This document shows positions 1 to 5,244 of a stretch of DNA of 7,310 bases, piece by piece. Source of the stretch: an uncultured Subdoligranulum sp. (GTDB taxonomy: Bacteria > Bacillota_A > Clostridia > Oscillospirales > Ruminococcaceae). The stretch lies in assembly GCF_937890665.1 (NCBI RefSeq), contig NZ_CALADU010000042.1, positions 1-7,310 of the forward strand, given 5' to 3'. Position 1 is the stretch's first letter; every line of letters begins with the position of its first letter. The notes under the pieces are model-generated. The model did not search any database and was not told the DNA's origin. It saw only the letters and a program-made list of their open reading frames with translations. The position numbers and the translations under genes are program-made.

Positions 1-436
1 TGTAGTTCTCAGGAGCCGGCGCATCGGCAGGGGCGGTATCGGTAAAGGTATCGTACCGGCAGCAGGCCAACGGCAGGGCGGCGTCCTGTGCGGCCGTATG
101 GAGCGTGCGCAGAAAATCGGGGTGATACCGGTCATCCGCATCACAGAAAGCCAGCCAGATCGCTCCTTCTGCCCGGGCACGGCGCACTCCGGCGGTGCGG
201 GCGGCACTGACCCCGCTTTGGGGTTGGTGGATCACCACAAAACGGCGGTCGTTCTGGGCAATTTCATCGCAGAGGACAGGGGAGTCATCGGTAGATCCGT
301 CGTCCACCAAAATACAGCAAAAATCGTCAAACCGTTGGGCGGCGATGGAATCCAGACAGTCGGGCAGAAAGGCGGCGGCATTGTGTACCGGCACAATCAC
401 GGCGATCTCGCACCGCGGCGTTTCGCGGGGGGTCAT
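1..436 (-). CDS. Family 2 glycosyltransferase, N-terminal part (runs off the window)
   Basis: This is the first 145 residues of a GT-A fold glycosyltransferase, reading leftward and still open at base 1. Residues 11-19 (IAVIVPVHN) are the opening beta strand of GT2 enzymes. LVDDGSTDD at 43-51 is the nucleotide-sugar binding loop. GVSAARTAG at 75-83 is the usual conserved stretch, and CDADD at 98-102 is the DxD-type motif that holds the metal and the donor sugar diphosphate. The enzyme probably adds one sugar at the cytoplasmic face of the membrane during synthesis of a surface polysaccharide; donor and acceptor cannot be read from the sequence. The ATG (436-434) overlaps the stop of the upstream GT4 gene as ATGA, and AGGGAGGTGA (450-441) lies 4 bases before it, so translation is probably coupled. 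The family assignment is firm. The C-terminal part, which would show acceptor specificity or membrane anchoring, is outside the window. Confidence 0.93.
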   Translation of the reverse strand, partial: MTPRETPRCEIAVIVPVHNAAAFLPDCLDSIAAQRFDDFCCILVDDGSTDDSPVLCDEIAQNDRRFVVIHQPQSGVSAARTAGVRRARAEGAIWLAFCDADDRYHPDFLRTLHTAAQDAALPLACCRYDTFTDTAPADAPAPENY

Positions 437-1548
437 GCCGTCACCTCCCTGTGGCGGCGCAGATAAAACTCCTGCAGCACGCCGGCGCTGTGATGGATGT
501 CATATCCGGCTTCTTCTGCTTTGTGCCGGGCTTGCGGGTCACGCCGCAAACTGGCGGCGGCGATGCAGTTGGCCCAAGCGTCAGTGTCTTGCAGCGGCAG
601 AAAATGGACCCGGTCGGTAAAGGCAGCACCCCGGTCGATGGTGTCTGCCACAAAACAGGGCAGGCCGGCGGTCTGGGCTTCGATGAGCACTACCGGCAGG
701 CCTTCAAACAGGCTGGGCAGCAAAAAAGCATCCATGGCATCGTAAAAGCCCTGAATGTTGCTGCGCACCCCGGCAAAGATCACGCTGTCGCCCAACTGTA
801 ATTCCCGGGTCAACGCCTGCATCTTTTCTATGTAGGGGGCGGGACCGCCGCCCAGCAGCACCAACCGGGCCCGGGGCAGGCGGCGATGCACCGCCGCAAA
901 GATCCGCAGCAATCCGGCGTGGTTTTTCTGGGCGCTGAACCGGCCCACGTGGCCGAAAAGAATCTCGTTGTCAGCTACGCCCAGATCGCCGCGCAGCAAT
1001 GCCCGCCGCTGGGGATCCCGGGCCGCAAAAAGGGCCGTGTCGATGCCGTTGGGCAGCACGGTAAAAGGGGCCTGTCCGTACAGCATCTTGCCGGCCTGTT
1101 CGCTGCAAGCAAAGCGGTCGGTCAACCCGGCGGAAAACCGCAGGCTCATCAGCCGGTCCAGCGTGCCTACCAGATTGTGCTCGTAGGCGGTGTTGTGGCT
1201 GTGCCCCACCCGCACCGGAATCCCAGCCCGGCGGGCCACGGTGTTGTAAAACATGCCAAACCCACTGTAATGCCCGTGGAGGATCCGCCATTCGGGATGG
1301 TCGGCAAACAGGGCTCGCAATTCCCGCAGATAGCGGGGCAGATTGTTGTCCTGCCGCACAGTCAGCTTGTAGATCCGCCCGCCCAGCGACAAAATCTCGT
1401 CGTCAAAAAAGCAGCTTTTATTGTAATGGTACAAAAAATCAAACTGTACCTGTTCCCGGTCGATGGTACGGTAGACGTTCATCACAAAAGTCTCCATACC
1501 GCCGGCATCCATGGCCGGCATGACCTGTAACACACGAATGGGGGCCAT
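433..1548 (-). CDS. Family 4 (GT-B fold) glycosyltransferase, EpsF-like
   Basis: The 371-residue product is a full-length GT-B enzyme of the GT4 family. The N-terminal acceptor domain opens with RVLQVMPAMDAGGMETFVMN (5-24), where the GGME turn is typical of EpsF/CapM-like enzymes. HGHYSGFG (91-98) and GHSHNTA (115-121) follow. The C-terminal donor domain has GHVGRFSAQKN (199-209), with Arg203 and Lys208 in the positions that bind the sugar-nucleotide diphosphate. It also has the E-x7-E motif EGLPVVLIE (Glu282, Glu290). There are no membrane spans, so it is probably a cytoplasmic or peripheral enzyme using a nucleotide sugar to extend a lipid-linked glycan; the sugar is not predictable. The ATG is 2 bases after the ppk2 stop, and its GGAGGAA ribosome binding site lies inside the end of ppk2. 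The 3' end overlaps the GT2 start by 4 bases. Both junctions point to one polycistronic mRNA. Confidence 0.93.
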   Translation of the reverse strand: MAPIRVLQVMPAMDAGGMETFVMNVYRTIDREQVQFDFLYHYNKSCFFDDEILSLGGRIYKLTVRQDNNLPRYLRELRALFADHPEWRILHGHYSGFGMFYNTVARRAGIPVRVGHSHNTAYEHNLVGTLDRLMSLRFSAGLTDRFACSEQAGKMLYGQAPFTVLPNGIDTALFAARDPQRRALLRGDLGVADNEILFGHVGRFSAQKNHAGLLRIFAAVHRRLPRARLVLLGGGPAPYIEKMQALTRELQLGDSVIFAGVRSNIQGFYDAMDAFLLPSLFEGLPVVLIEAQTAGLPCFVADTIDRGAAFTDRVHFLPLQDTDAWANCIAAASLRRDPQARHKAEEAGYDIHHSAGVLQEFYLRRHREVTA

Positions 1549-1550
1549 GG

Positions 1551-2423
1551 TTATTCCTCCGCTTCCAATTTGGTGCGGCAGTCTTTCAATTCCGCCAGCG
1601 CATCTTGGTGCAGTTGAGGATATTCGTGGCAGCAGCGGCGCAGGGCATCCACCACGATCTCACTGACCAGATAGCGGGTATACCATTTTTGATCGGCGGG
1701 CAGGGCGTACCAAGGGCTGTGCTCGGTAGCGGTCTCCTCGATCACCGTTTCAAAGGTATCCATATATTCCTCAAAGTGGGCGCGCTCTTTTACGTCGCTC
1801 ATCGAGAATTTCCAGTTTTTGGAGGAATTGTCGATGCGCTCCAAAAAACGCTTCTTCTGCTCTTCTTTCGAAACATGGAGGAAGATTTTGACCACCCGGT
1901 AGCCGTTCTCATACAGGTATTCCTCATAGTTGCGGATCTGCCGGTAGCGCTTTTTGAAAAAGTCTTTCCTGTCATCCTCCAACGTGCGGGGCGGCATCCG
2001 GTAGGTCTTCTGCAGGTCGTGGACCTGCACCACCAGCACGTCTTCATAGTAACTGCGGTTGAAGATGGCAATGGATCCCCGGGGCGGCAGCGCTTTGTGG
2101 ACACGCCATAGAAAATCGTGGCTCAATTCCTCGCTGTTGGGTTGTTTGAAGCTGGTCACCCGCACGCCCTGCGGATTCAACCCGCCCATTACATGCTTGA
2201 TGGTGCTGTCCTTGCCGGCAGCGTCCAACGCCTGCAGTACAAAGATCAGCCCTTCCCGGCCATCGGCATATAGGGCGTCCTGCAAGGCGGCCATCTCCTG
2301 CAAATTGCGGGCGGTTTTCTCAAGAATTCGCTCTTTATCCACACCGTCGCGTTTGCTGTCGCAGGGCAGCTCCCGCAGATGGCACGGCTGTGCGCCGTCA
2401 AAACGGTAACGATCGGCTTTCAT
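1551..2423 (-). CDS. ppk2: PPK2-family polyphosphate:nucleotide phosphotransferase
   Basis: A 290-residue, single-domain PPK2 enzyme, which moves phosphate between inorganic polyphosphate and nucleotides. The P-loop is LDAAGKDSTIKHVM at 66-79 (Lys71 and Asp72 are the key residues), followed by GGLNPQGVRVTSFKQP (80-95). The Walker B region is IAIFNRSYYEDVLVVQVH (118-135), and the basic lid lies around KKRFLERID...KNWKFS (190-207). The wording of these blocks is closest to the group NCBI calls PPK2_rel_1 (TIGR03709), whose members often favour making NDP or NTP from polyphosphate; whether AMP, ADP or GDP is used here cannot be told. I start at the ATG at 2423 because GGGAGGG lies 6 bases upstream. 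An in-frame GTG at 2438 would add five residues (MGGST), but these are encoded by the ribosome binding site itself. It is the first gene of a unit with two glycosyltransferases and has its own promoter. Confidence 0.93.
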   Translation of the reverse strand: MKADRYRFDGAQPCHLRELPCDSKRDGVDKERILEKTARNLQEMAALQDALYADGREGLIFVLQALDAAGKDSTIKHVMGGLNPQGVRVTSFKQPNSEELSHDFLWRVHKALPPRGSIAIFNRSYYEDVLVVQVHDLQKTYRMPPRTLEDDRKDFFKKRYRQIRNYEEYLYENGYRVVKIFLHVSKEEQKKRFLERIDNSSKNWKFSMSDVKERAHFEEYMDTFETVIEETATEHSPWYALPADQKWYTRYLVSEIVVDALRRCCHEYPQLHQDALAELKDCRTKLEAEE

Positions 2424-2440
2424 GGTAGACCCTCCCACAT
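2424..2440 (-). promoter_or_regulatory. Ribosome binding site deciding the ppk2 start; overlapping 6-codon ORF
   Basis: GGGAGGG (2436-2430) sits 6 bases before the ATG at 2423-2421, which fixes that ATG as the likely start over the GTG at 2438. An ATG at 2440 opens a six-codon frame (MWEGLP) whose TGA overlaps the ppk2 ATG as ATGA. It has no ribosome binding site of its own, so it is probably chance. Confidence 0.6.
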
Positions 2441-2458
2441 GTTTTTATAGATAGAACT

Positions 2459-2487
2459 AGTATACCCTTTTTTGTGCATTTGTGCAA
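2459..2487 (-). promoter_or_regulatory. Sigma-A promoter of the ppk2-glycosyltransferase unit
   Basis: On the minus strand TTGCAC (2487-2482) is followed after 17 bases by TATACT (2464-2459). Each hexamer matches sigma-A consensus at five of six positions and the spacing is ideal. Transcription should start near 2452, giving a leader of about 30 bases before the ppk2 ATG. It lies directly downstream of the terminator of the preceding NUDIX gene, so the ppk2 unit is probably transcribed independently. Confidence 0.75.
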
Positions 2488-2498
2488 GGCAGAGCGAT

Positions 2499-2529
2499 AA
2501 AAAGCCCCTCCCCAGAAGGGGAGGGGCTT
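2499..2529 (-). terminator. Intrinsic terminator after the NUDIX gene
   Basis: Read on the minus strand, a perfect 12-base-pair stem (arms 2529-2518 and 2513-2502, AAGCCCCTCCCC with GGGGAGGGGCTT) closes a 4-base loop. A run of T follows (2503-2499). It begins 3 bases after the TAA of the NUDIX gene. The GC-rich stem plus T-tract is a textbook Rho-independent terminator in this direction; on the plus strand there is no gene for it to serve. Confidence 0.9.
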
Positions 2530-2532
2530 GCC

Positions 2533-3009
2533 TTACAGTGAAACCGGTGTACCGTCCAACACAGCGCGGCGCAGGGTGTCGCCGTCATAGTAAAGTTCCA
2601 GATGGAAAAACGGCGCTTCTTCGGCCAACAACCGGAAAAACAGCTTGTCGCCGGGCCAGATGGGCAGCGACAAAACGGCATCTTTGGGCACCCATTCCAG
2701 TGTGCCCTCGTCGCAGTCCGTCAGCGTGCCGGTGAACTCGGTGCAGGTATATAGGTGCATCCGCTCGGCGGGCCAAGGCGGACAGTAGAAATCCACCATG
2801 CACCGATAGCGTGGGGTCTGCATGGTCAGGCCGGTTTCTTCCTGTACTTCCCGCATCGCGCAGTCCAGCGCCGTTTCGCCGGGTTCAAACTTGCCCCCCA
2901 CGCCAATCCATTTGTCGTGGTTCACATCCTGCTTTTTCTTTATGCGGTGCAGCATCAGATAGCAGCCATCCTGCTCCAGATAGCACAGCGTGGTCTGTAA
3001 AAGGTCCAT
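2533..3009 (-). CDS. NUDIX hydrolase (MutT/8-oxo-dGTP diphosphatase-like)
   Basis: The 158-residue product contains a complete Nudix box, G-x5-E-x7-REUxEExGU. Gly39, Glu45, Arg53, Glu54, Glu57, Glu58 and Gly60 are all present, forming the metal-binding loop-helix-loop that hydrolyses nucleoside diphosphates linked to another group. The opening TTLCYLEQDGCYLMLHR and the WIGVGGKFEPGE stretch (34-45) resemble the MutT-like proteins usually annotated as 8-oxo-dGTP diphosphatase in Firmicutes, but the substrate of Nudix proteins is rarely safe to assign from sequence. I start at ATG 3009 because AGGAGA (3021-3016) lies 6 bases upstream. The in-frame ATGs at 3039 and 3027 would add 10 and 6 residues, lack a good ribosome binding site, and extend beyond the conserved start. 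The gene is divergent from spoVT and ends in a strong terminator, so it is probably monocistronic. Confidence 0.92.
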   Translation of the reverse strand: MDLLQTTLCYLEQDGCYLMLHRIKKKQDVNHDKWIGVGGKFEPGETALDCAMREVQEETGLTMQTPRYRCMVDFYCPPWPAERMHLYTCTEFTGTLTDCDEGTLEWVPKDAVLSLPIWPGDKLFFRLLAEEAPFFHLELYYDGDTLRRAVLDGTPVSL

Positions 3010-3015
3010 ACCCAG

Positions 3016-3021
3016 TCTCCT
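3016..3021 (-). promoter_or_regulatory. Ribosome binding site deciding the NUDIX start
   Basis: AGGAGA on the minus strand, 6 bases before the ATG at 3009-3007. The upstream ATG at 3039 is preceded only by T-rich sequence without purine-rich complementarity to 16S rRNA, so the shorter protein is preferred. Confidence 0.65.
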
Positions 3022-3023
3022 GT

Positions 3024-3052
3024 ACATAAAATCCGACATTTAGCAAATACTA
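3024..3052 (+). promoter_or_regulatory. Candidate sigma-G-like promoter of spoVT
   Basis: ACATA (3024-3028) and AATACTA (3046-3052) are separated by 17 bases. They resemble the forespore sigma-G elements GHATR and CATNNTA, with one mismatch in each. In Bacillus subtilis spoVT is transcribed by sigma-G, which makes this reading plausible. A sigma-A reading (TGTACA, 19 bases, AATACT) is weaker. On the opposite strand the same bases give TGG-TAGTAT (3055-3047), a possible extended -10 for the NUDIX gene, so the two divergent promoters may overlap. Confidence 0.35.
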
Positions 3053-3080
3053 CCACAAAACCGTAGGGGAGGAACATTCT

Positions 3081-3623
3081 ATGAAAGCAACCGGAATTGT
3101 GCGTAGAATCGATGAACTGGGACGGGTGGTGATTCCCAAAGAAATCCGCCGTACCCAGCGTATCCGTCAGGGGGATACCTTGGAAATTTATACCGCTGCC
3201 GACGGGGAAGTGGTGTTTAAAAAGTACTCCCCGTTGGCAGAAGTGGGCCAGCTTTCCGCGGTCTATGCCGAGGTGCTGGCCAAAAATTTAGAGCGGCCGG
3301 TGCTGGTCTGTGACCGGGCCCGCATCACAGCGGCCTCGGGCAGCGGCAAAAACGATATGATGGGCCGGGATATTTCCACCGAGACCGAGCATCTGCTTTC
3401 CGGCCGGGCGACCTATACCGCACCGGAGAACCCCGCCAAGCGGCTGCGGCTTTTTGAGCGGGGGGAACGGGTGATTTTGTGCTTGGCGCCCATTGTGGCC
3501 CACGGCGATGTAGAAGGCGCCGTATTGCTGCCCGGCACCTTGCGGGATCCTGCCCCCAAGCCCGAAACCGTCCAAGCCATCACGATGGCCGCGAACTTTT
3601 TGGCGCGCTGGATGGAGGAGTGA
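3081..3623 (+). CDS. spoVT: Stage V sporulation protein T (AbrB-family transcription regulator)
   Basis: The 180-residue product matches SpoVT in length and layout. Residues 1-50 form the AbrB/MazE-type swapped-hairpin DNA-binding domain, including MKATGIVRRIDELGRVVIPK (1-20), EIRRTQRIRQGDTLEIY (21-37) and VVFKKYSP (44-51). The rest is the GAF-like C-terminal domain, with VLVCDR (74-79), ITAASGSGKND (82-92), LAPIVAHGDVEGAVLL (135-150) and the closing ANFLARWMEE. In Bacillus, SpoVT is a tetrameric regulator made in the forespore that switches sigma-G genes up or down and affects spore coat and germination. The ATG has GGAGG (3068-3072) 8 bases upstream. The gene stands alone, divergent from the NUDIX gene and converging on the MATE gene 4 bases away, with no visible terminator of its own. 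Its presence suggests, but does not prove, that the host forms spores. Other AbrB paralogues are less likely because they lack the GAF half. Confidence 0.92.
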   Translation: MKATGIVRRIDELGRVVIPKEIRRTQRIRQGDTLEIYTAADGEVVFKKYSPLAEVGQLSAVYAEVLAKNLERPVLVCDRARITAASGSGKNDMMGRDISTETEHLLSGRATYTAPENPAKRLRLFERGERVILCLAPIVAHGDVEGAVLLPGTLRDPAPKPETVQAITMAANFLARWMEE

Positions 3624-3627
3624 TGTT

Positions 3628-5010
3628 TTACGCTGCCGGCTTGTCCATCTGCCGCAGCACTTTGCGGAAGGTGAAGAAGAACAGCACCGTTGTGAAAGCG
3701 ACCGCCAGAACATCGGCCACCGGTTCCGCCATATAGACGGCGCGGGCCTGATCTTCCCGGAACAGCAGCGGCATCACGTAGATCAGCGGCAGCAGCAGGA
3801 TGAACTTGCGCATGACCGCCACCAGAATGGACTGTTTGGCCTTGCCCAGCGAGGTAAAGGTCATCTGGCAGGCCATCTGAATCCCAAAGAGGAAGAGGGC
3901 AGCCACATAGATGCGCAGCGCATTGCCAGTATAGGCCACCAATTCGGCGTCGCTGGTGAACATTGCGGCAAAGGCCTGCGGGAACAGTTCCACCAAGAGC
4001 CACAATAGGCAGGAGTAGAACAAACTTGCCCGCAGCAGTAAGAAGTAGGCTTTTTTCACCCGATCCCGTTTGCCGGCGCCATAGTTGTAGCTGATAATGG
4101 GTTGGGCGCCTTGGCCCAGTCCTTGCAGCGGCAGCATGGCAAACTGCATAACGCTGGAGAGGATCGTCATGGCACCTACGGCCAGATCGCCACCGTAGCG
4201 CAGCAGCGAAGCGTTAAACGCTACCGAGATCACACTCTCGCTGGCCTGCATAATAAAGGTAGCGGCGCCAAGGGCCACGCAGGGCAGCAACACACTGGGG
4301 CGAAGCTGAACGTTGGCTTTGCGCAGCCGCAGGAAGGTGCGCTTGCCGAACAGGAAGGAGAGCACCCACACACAGGACAGCGCCTGAGAGAGCACGGTGG
4401 CCAGCGCGGCACCGCGCACGCCCATGTTGAACACAAAGATGAAAACGGGATCCAGAAGGATGTTGGCCACGGCGCCGATCAGCACCGAGAGCATGCCTTC
4501 CTTGGCAAAGCCCTGTGCCGTGATGAAGGCGTTCATGCCCAGCGTCATCTGTACAAAGATGGTACCCACAGCGTAGATATCCATGTAGGCCACAGCGTAG
4601 TCAATGGTATTGCCGCTGGCGCCGAAAGCCAACAAGAAGGTGCGATCCCCCAAAAAGAGAAGGACGGTCAGCACAGCCGAGATGACGATCTGCAGCGCAA
4701 AGCAGTTGCCGAGGATCTGCTCGGCCTTTTCTTTGTTGCCTTGCCCCATGGCGATGGTGGCCCGGGGCGCACCACCGTTGCCCACCAAGGCCGCAAAGGC
4801 AGAAACAATCATAATCAGCGGAAGGCAAACCCCCACACCGGTTAGCGCCATAGCACCGATTTCGGGAATGTGGCCGATGTAGATACGGTCCACGATGTTG
4901 TACAGCATATTGATGAGTTGCGCGGCCACCGTGGGAAGTGCCAAACGCAGCAATAAGCCGCCAAGAGGGTCGTTGGCCAAAAATGCCTTATCATCCGAGG
5001 AAGTCTGCAT
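3628..5010 (-). CDS. MATE-family multidrug/Na+ (or H+) antiporter
   Basis: A 460-residue integral membrane protein, the usual length for MATE transporters, with about twelve hydrophobic segments in two homologous halves. The start, NDPLGGLLLRLALPTVAAQL (13-32) followed by INMLYNIVDRIYIG (33-46), is the classic first helix of bacterial MATE proteins. GNGGAPRATIAMGQGNKEKAE (77-97) is the conserved loop after helix 2, NILLDPVFIF (183-192) closes the first half, and GQGAQPIISYNYGAG (299-313) is the signature of the second half. The protein should export cationic drugs or metabolites against a Na+ or H+ gradient; the substrate is unknown. Wording is closest to MepA/DinF-type proteins. The ATG has AAGAAGG (5026-5020) 9 bases upstream. 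The gene is single, with a strong promoter carrying palindromes that suggest regulation, and it faces away from the hrcA operon. No adjacent MarR or TetR regulator gene is present in the window. Confidence 0.94.
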   Translation of the reverse strand: MQTSSDDKAFLANDPLGGLLLRLALPTVAAQLINMLYNIVDRIYIGHIPEIGAMALTGVGVCLPLIMIVSAFAALVGNGGAPRATIAMGQGNKEKAEQILGNCFALQIVISAVLTVLLFLGDRTFLLAFGASGNTIDYAVAYMDIYAVGTIFVQMTLGMNAFITAQGFAKEGMLSVLIGAVANILLDPVFIFVFNMGVRGAALATVLSQALSCVWVLSFLFGKRTFLRLRKANVQLRPSVLLPCVALGAATFIMQASESVISVAFNASLLRYGGDLAVGAMTILSSVMQFAMLPLQGLGQGAQPIISYNYGAGKRDRVKKAYFLLLRASLFYSCLLWLLVELFPQAFAAMFTSDAELVAYTGNALRIYVAALFLFGIQMACQMTFTSLGKAKQSILVAVMRKFILLLPLIYVMPLLFREDQARAVYMAEPVADVLAVAFTTVLFFFTFRKVLRQMDKPAA

Positions 5011-5028
5011 AAGGGTACGCCTTCTTTA

Positions 5029-5042
5029 CTTATTATAATAAG
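5029..5042. promoter_or_regulatory. 14-bp perfect palindrome in the MATE leader (candidate operator)
   Basis: CTTATTATAATAAG reads the same on both strands. It falls roughly at +7 to +20 of the predicted MATE transcript and 3 bases before its ribosome binding site. Size and AT-rich symmetry fit a dimeric repressor site (for example MarR-type), but no named consensus is matched, and it is not a Fur or PerR box as I know them. Confidence 0.4.
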
Positions 5043-5052
5043 AATTTACAAA

Positions 5053-5067
5053 GTAGTATAAAACTAC
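5053..5067. promoter_or_regulatory. Inverted repeat over the MATE -10 element (candidate operator)
   Basis: GTAGT-ATAAA-ACTAC has perfect 5-base arms around a 5-base centre and overlaps the -10 hexamer of the MATE promoter (5060-5055). A protein bound here would block RNA polymerase directly. Its centre is about 25 bases from the centre of the palindrome at 5029-5042. Confidence 0.4.
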
Positions 5068-5083
5068 GGCAGGACGCTGTCAA
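5055..5083 (-). promoter_or_regulatory. Sigma-A promoter of the MATE gene
   Basis: On the minus strand TTGACA (5083-5078), a 17-base spacer and TATACT (5060-5055) form a near-perfect sigma-A promoter. Expected transcription start is around 5048, giving a leader of about 38 bases. Such a strong core promoter on an efflux gene usually implies repression, in keeping with the two palindromes found over and just after it. Confidence 0.8.
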
Positions 5084-5108
5084 GCGGTGGGCAGGAAGGG
5101 GATTGTGA

Positions 5109-5137
5109 CGAAACTGTTAAACTTATAAAAAGTTTCG
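5109..5137. repeat. Inverted repeat between the divergent MATE and hrcA promoters
   Basis: CGAAACT (5109-5115) is the reverse complement of AGTTTCG (5131-5137), with 15 bases between. Nested inside, AAACTT (5119-5124) and AAGTTT (5130-5135) form a second, tighter inverted repeat around ATAAA. The stretch lies outside both core promoters, 25 bases beyond the MATE -35 and 9 bases before the hrcA -35. It is not a CtsR box. Its function is unknown. Confidence 0.4.
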
Positions 5138-5146
5138 GCAAACCTC

Positions 5147-5174
5147 TTGACAGGCGAAATTTGGGGGGTATAAT
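5147..5174 (+). promoter_or_regulatory. Sigma-A promoter of the hrcA-grpE-dnaK operon
   Basis: TTGACA (5147-5152) and TATAAT (5169-5174) both match consensus exactly, with a 16-base spacer containing a run of six G. Transcription should start at about 5181, inside the CIRCE element that begins 4 bases after the -10. HrcA bound there would therefore stop initiation at an otherwise very strong promoter. Confidence 0.92.
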
Positions 5175-5178
5175 AAGT

Positions 5179-5205
5179 TTAGCACTCGGAGATATGGAGT
5201 GCTAA
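5179..5205 (+). promoter_or_regulatory. CIRCE operator (HrcA binding site)
   Basis: TTAGCACTC (5179-5187), nine bases, GAGTGCTAA (5197-5205): an exact match to the CIRCE consensus with perfect arms and the standard 9-base spacer. It covers the predicted start of transcription and will also be at the 5' end of the mRNA as a hairpin. HrcA, encoded immediately downstream and folded with help from GroEL in known systems, represses through this site and is released on heat shock. Confidence 0.98.
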
Positions 5206-5225
5206 AACAAACTCAGAAACGCAGC

Positions 5226-5244
5226 AAAGGAGATGAGCGACATG
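5226..5244 (+). promoter_or_regulatory. Ribosome binding site deciding the hrcA start
   Basis: AAAGGAGATGA (5226-5236) contains both the Shine-Dalgarno sequence and an ATG at 5233. That ATG lies inside the pairing region and is too close to be used. The ATG at 5242 is 9 bases after AAGGAG (5227-5232) and is preferred; the next, at 5248, would be 15 bases away. Confidence 0.65.

Noticed and set aside
886..1530. Long plus-strand open frame (214 codons) opposite the GT4 gene
   Set aside because: It is antisense to a clearly conserved glycosyltransferase; the GC-rich codon pattern keeps the opposite frames open. No recognisable domain and no good ribosome binding site.
1605..2111. Plus-strand open frame (168 codons) opposite ppk2
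   Set aside because: Mirror frame of the conserved PPK2 motifs, with no independent signal.
2420..2440. Six-codon leader ORF (MWEGLP) overlapping the ppk2 ATG as ATGA
   Set aside because: No ribosome binding site of its own, very close to the predicted 5' end, and no run of a regulatory amino acid. Most likely chance.
4102..4845. Plus-strand open frame (247 codons) opposite the MATE gene, His/Gly/Gln-rich
   Set aside because: The odd composition is what the reverse complement of membrane-helix codons gives. The MATE frame shows family motifs throughout.
5101..5129. Second hrcA promoter (TTGTGA with TTATAA or TATAAA)
   Set aside because: The spacer is only 14 or 15 bases, and a perfect promoter lies just downstream.
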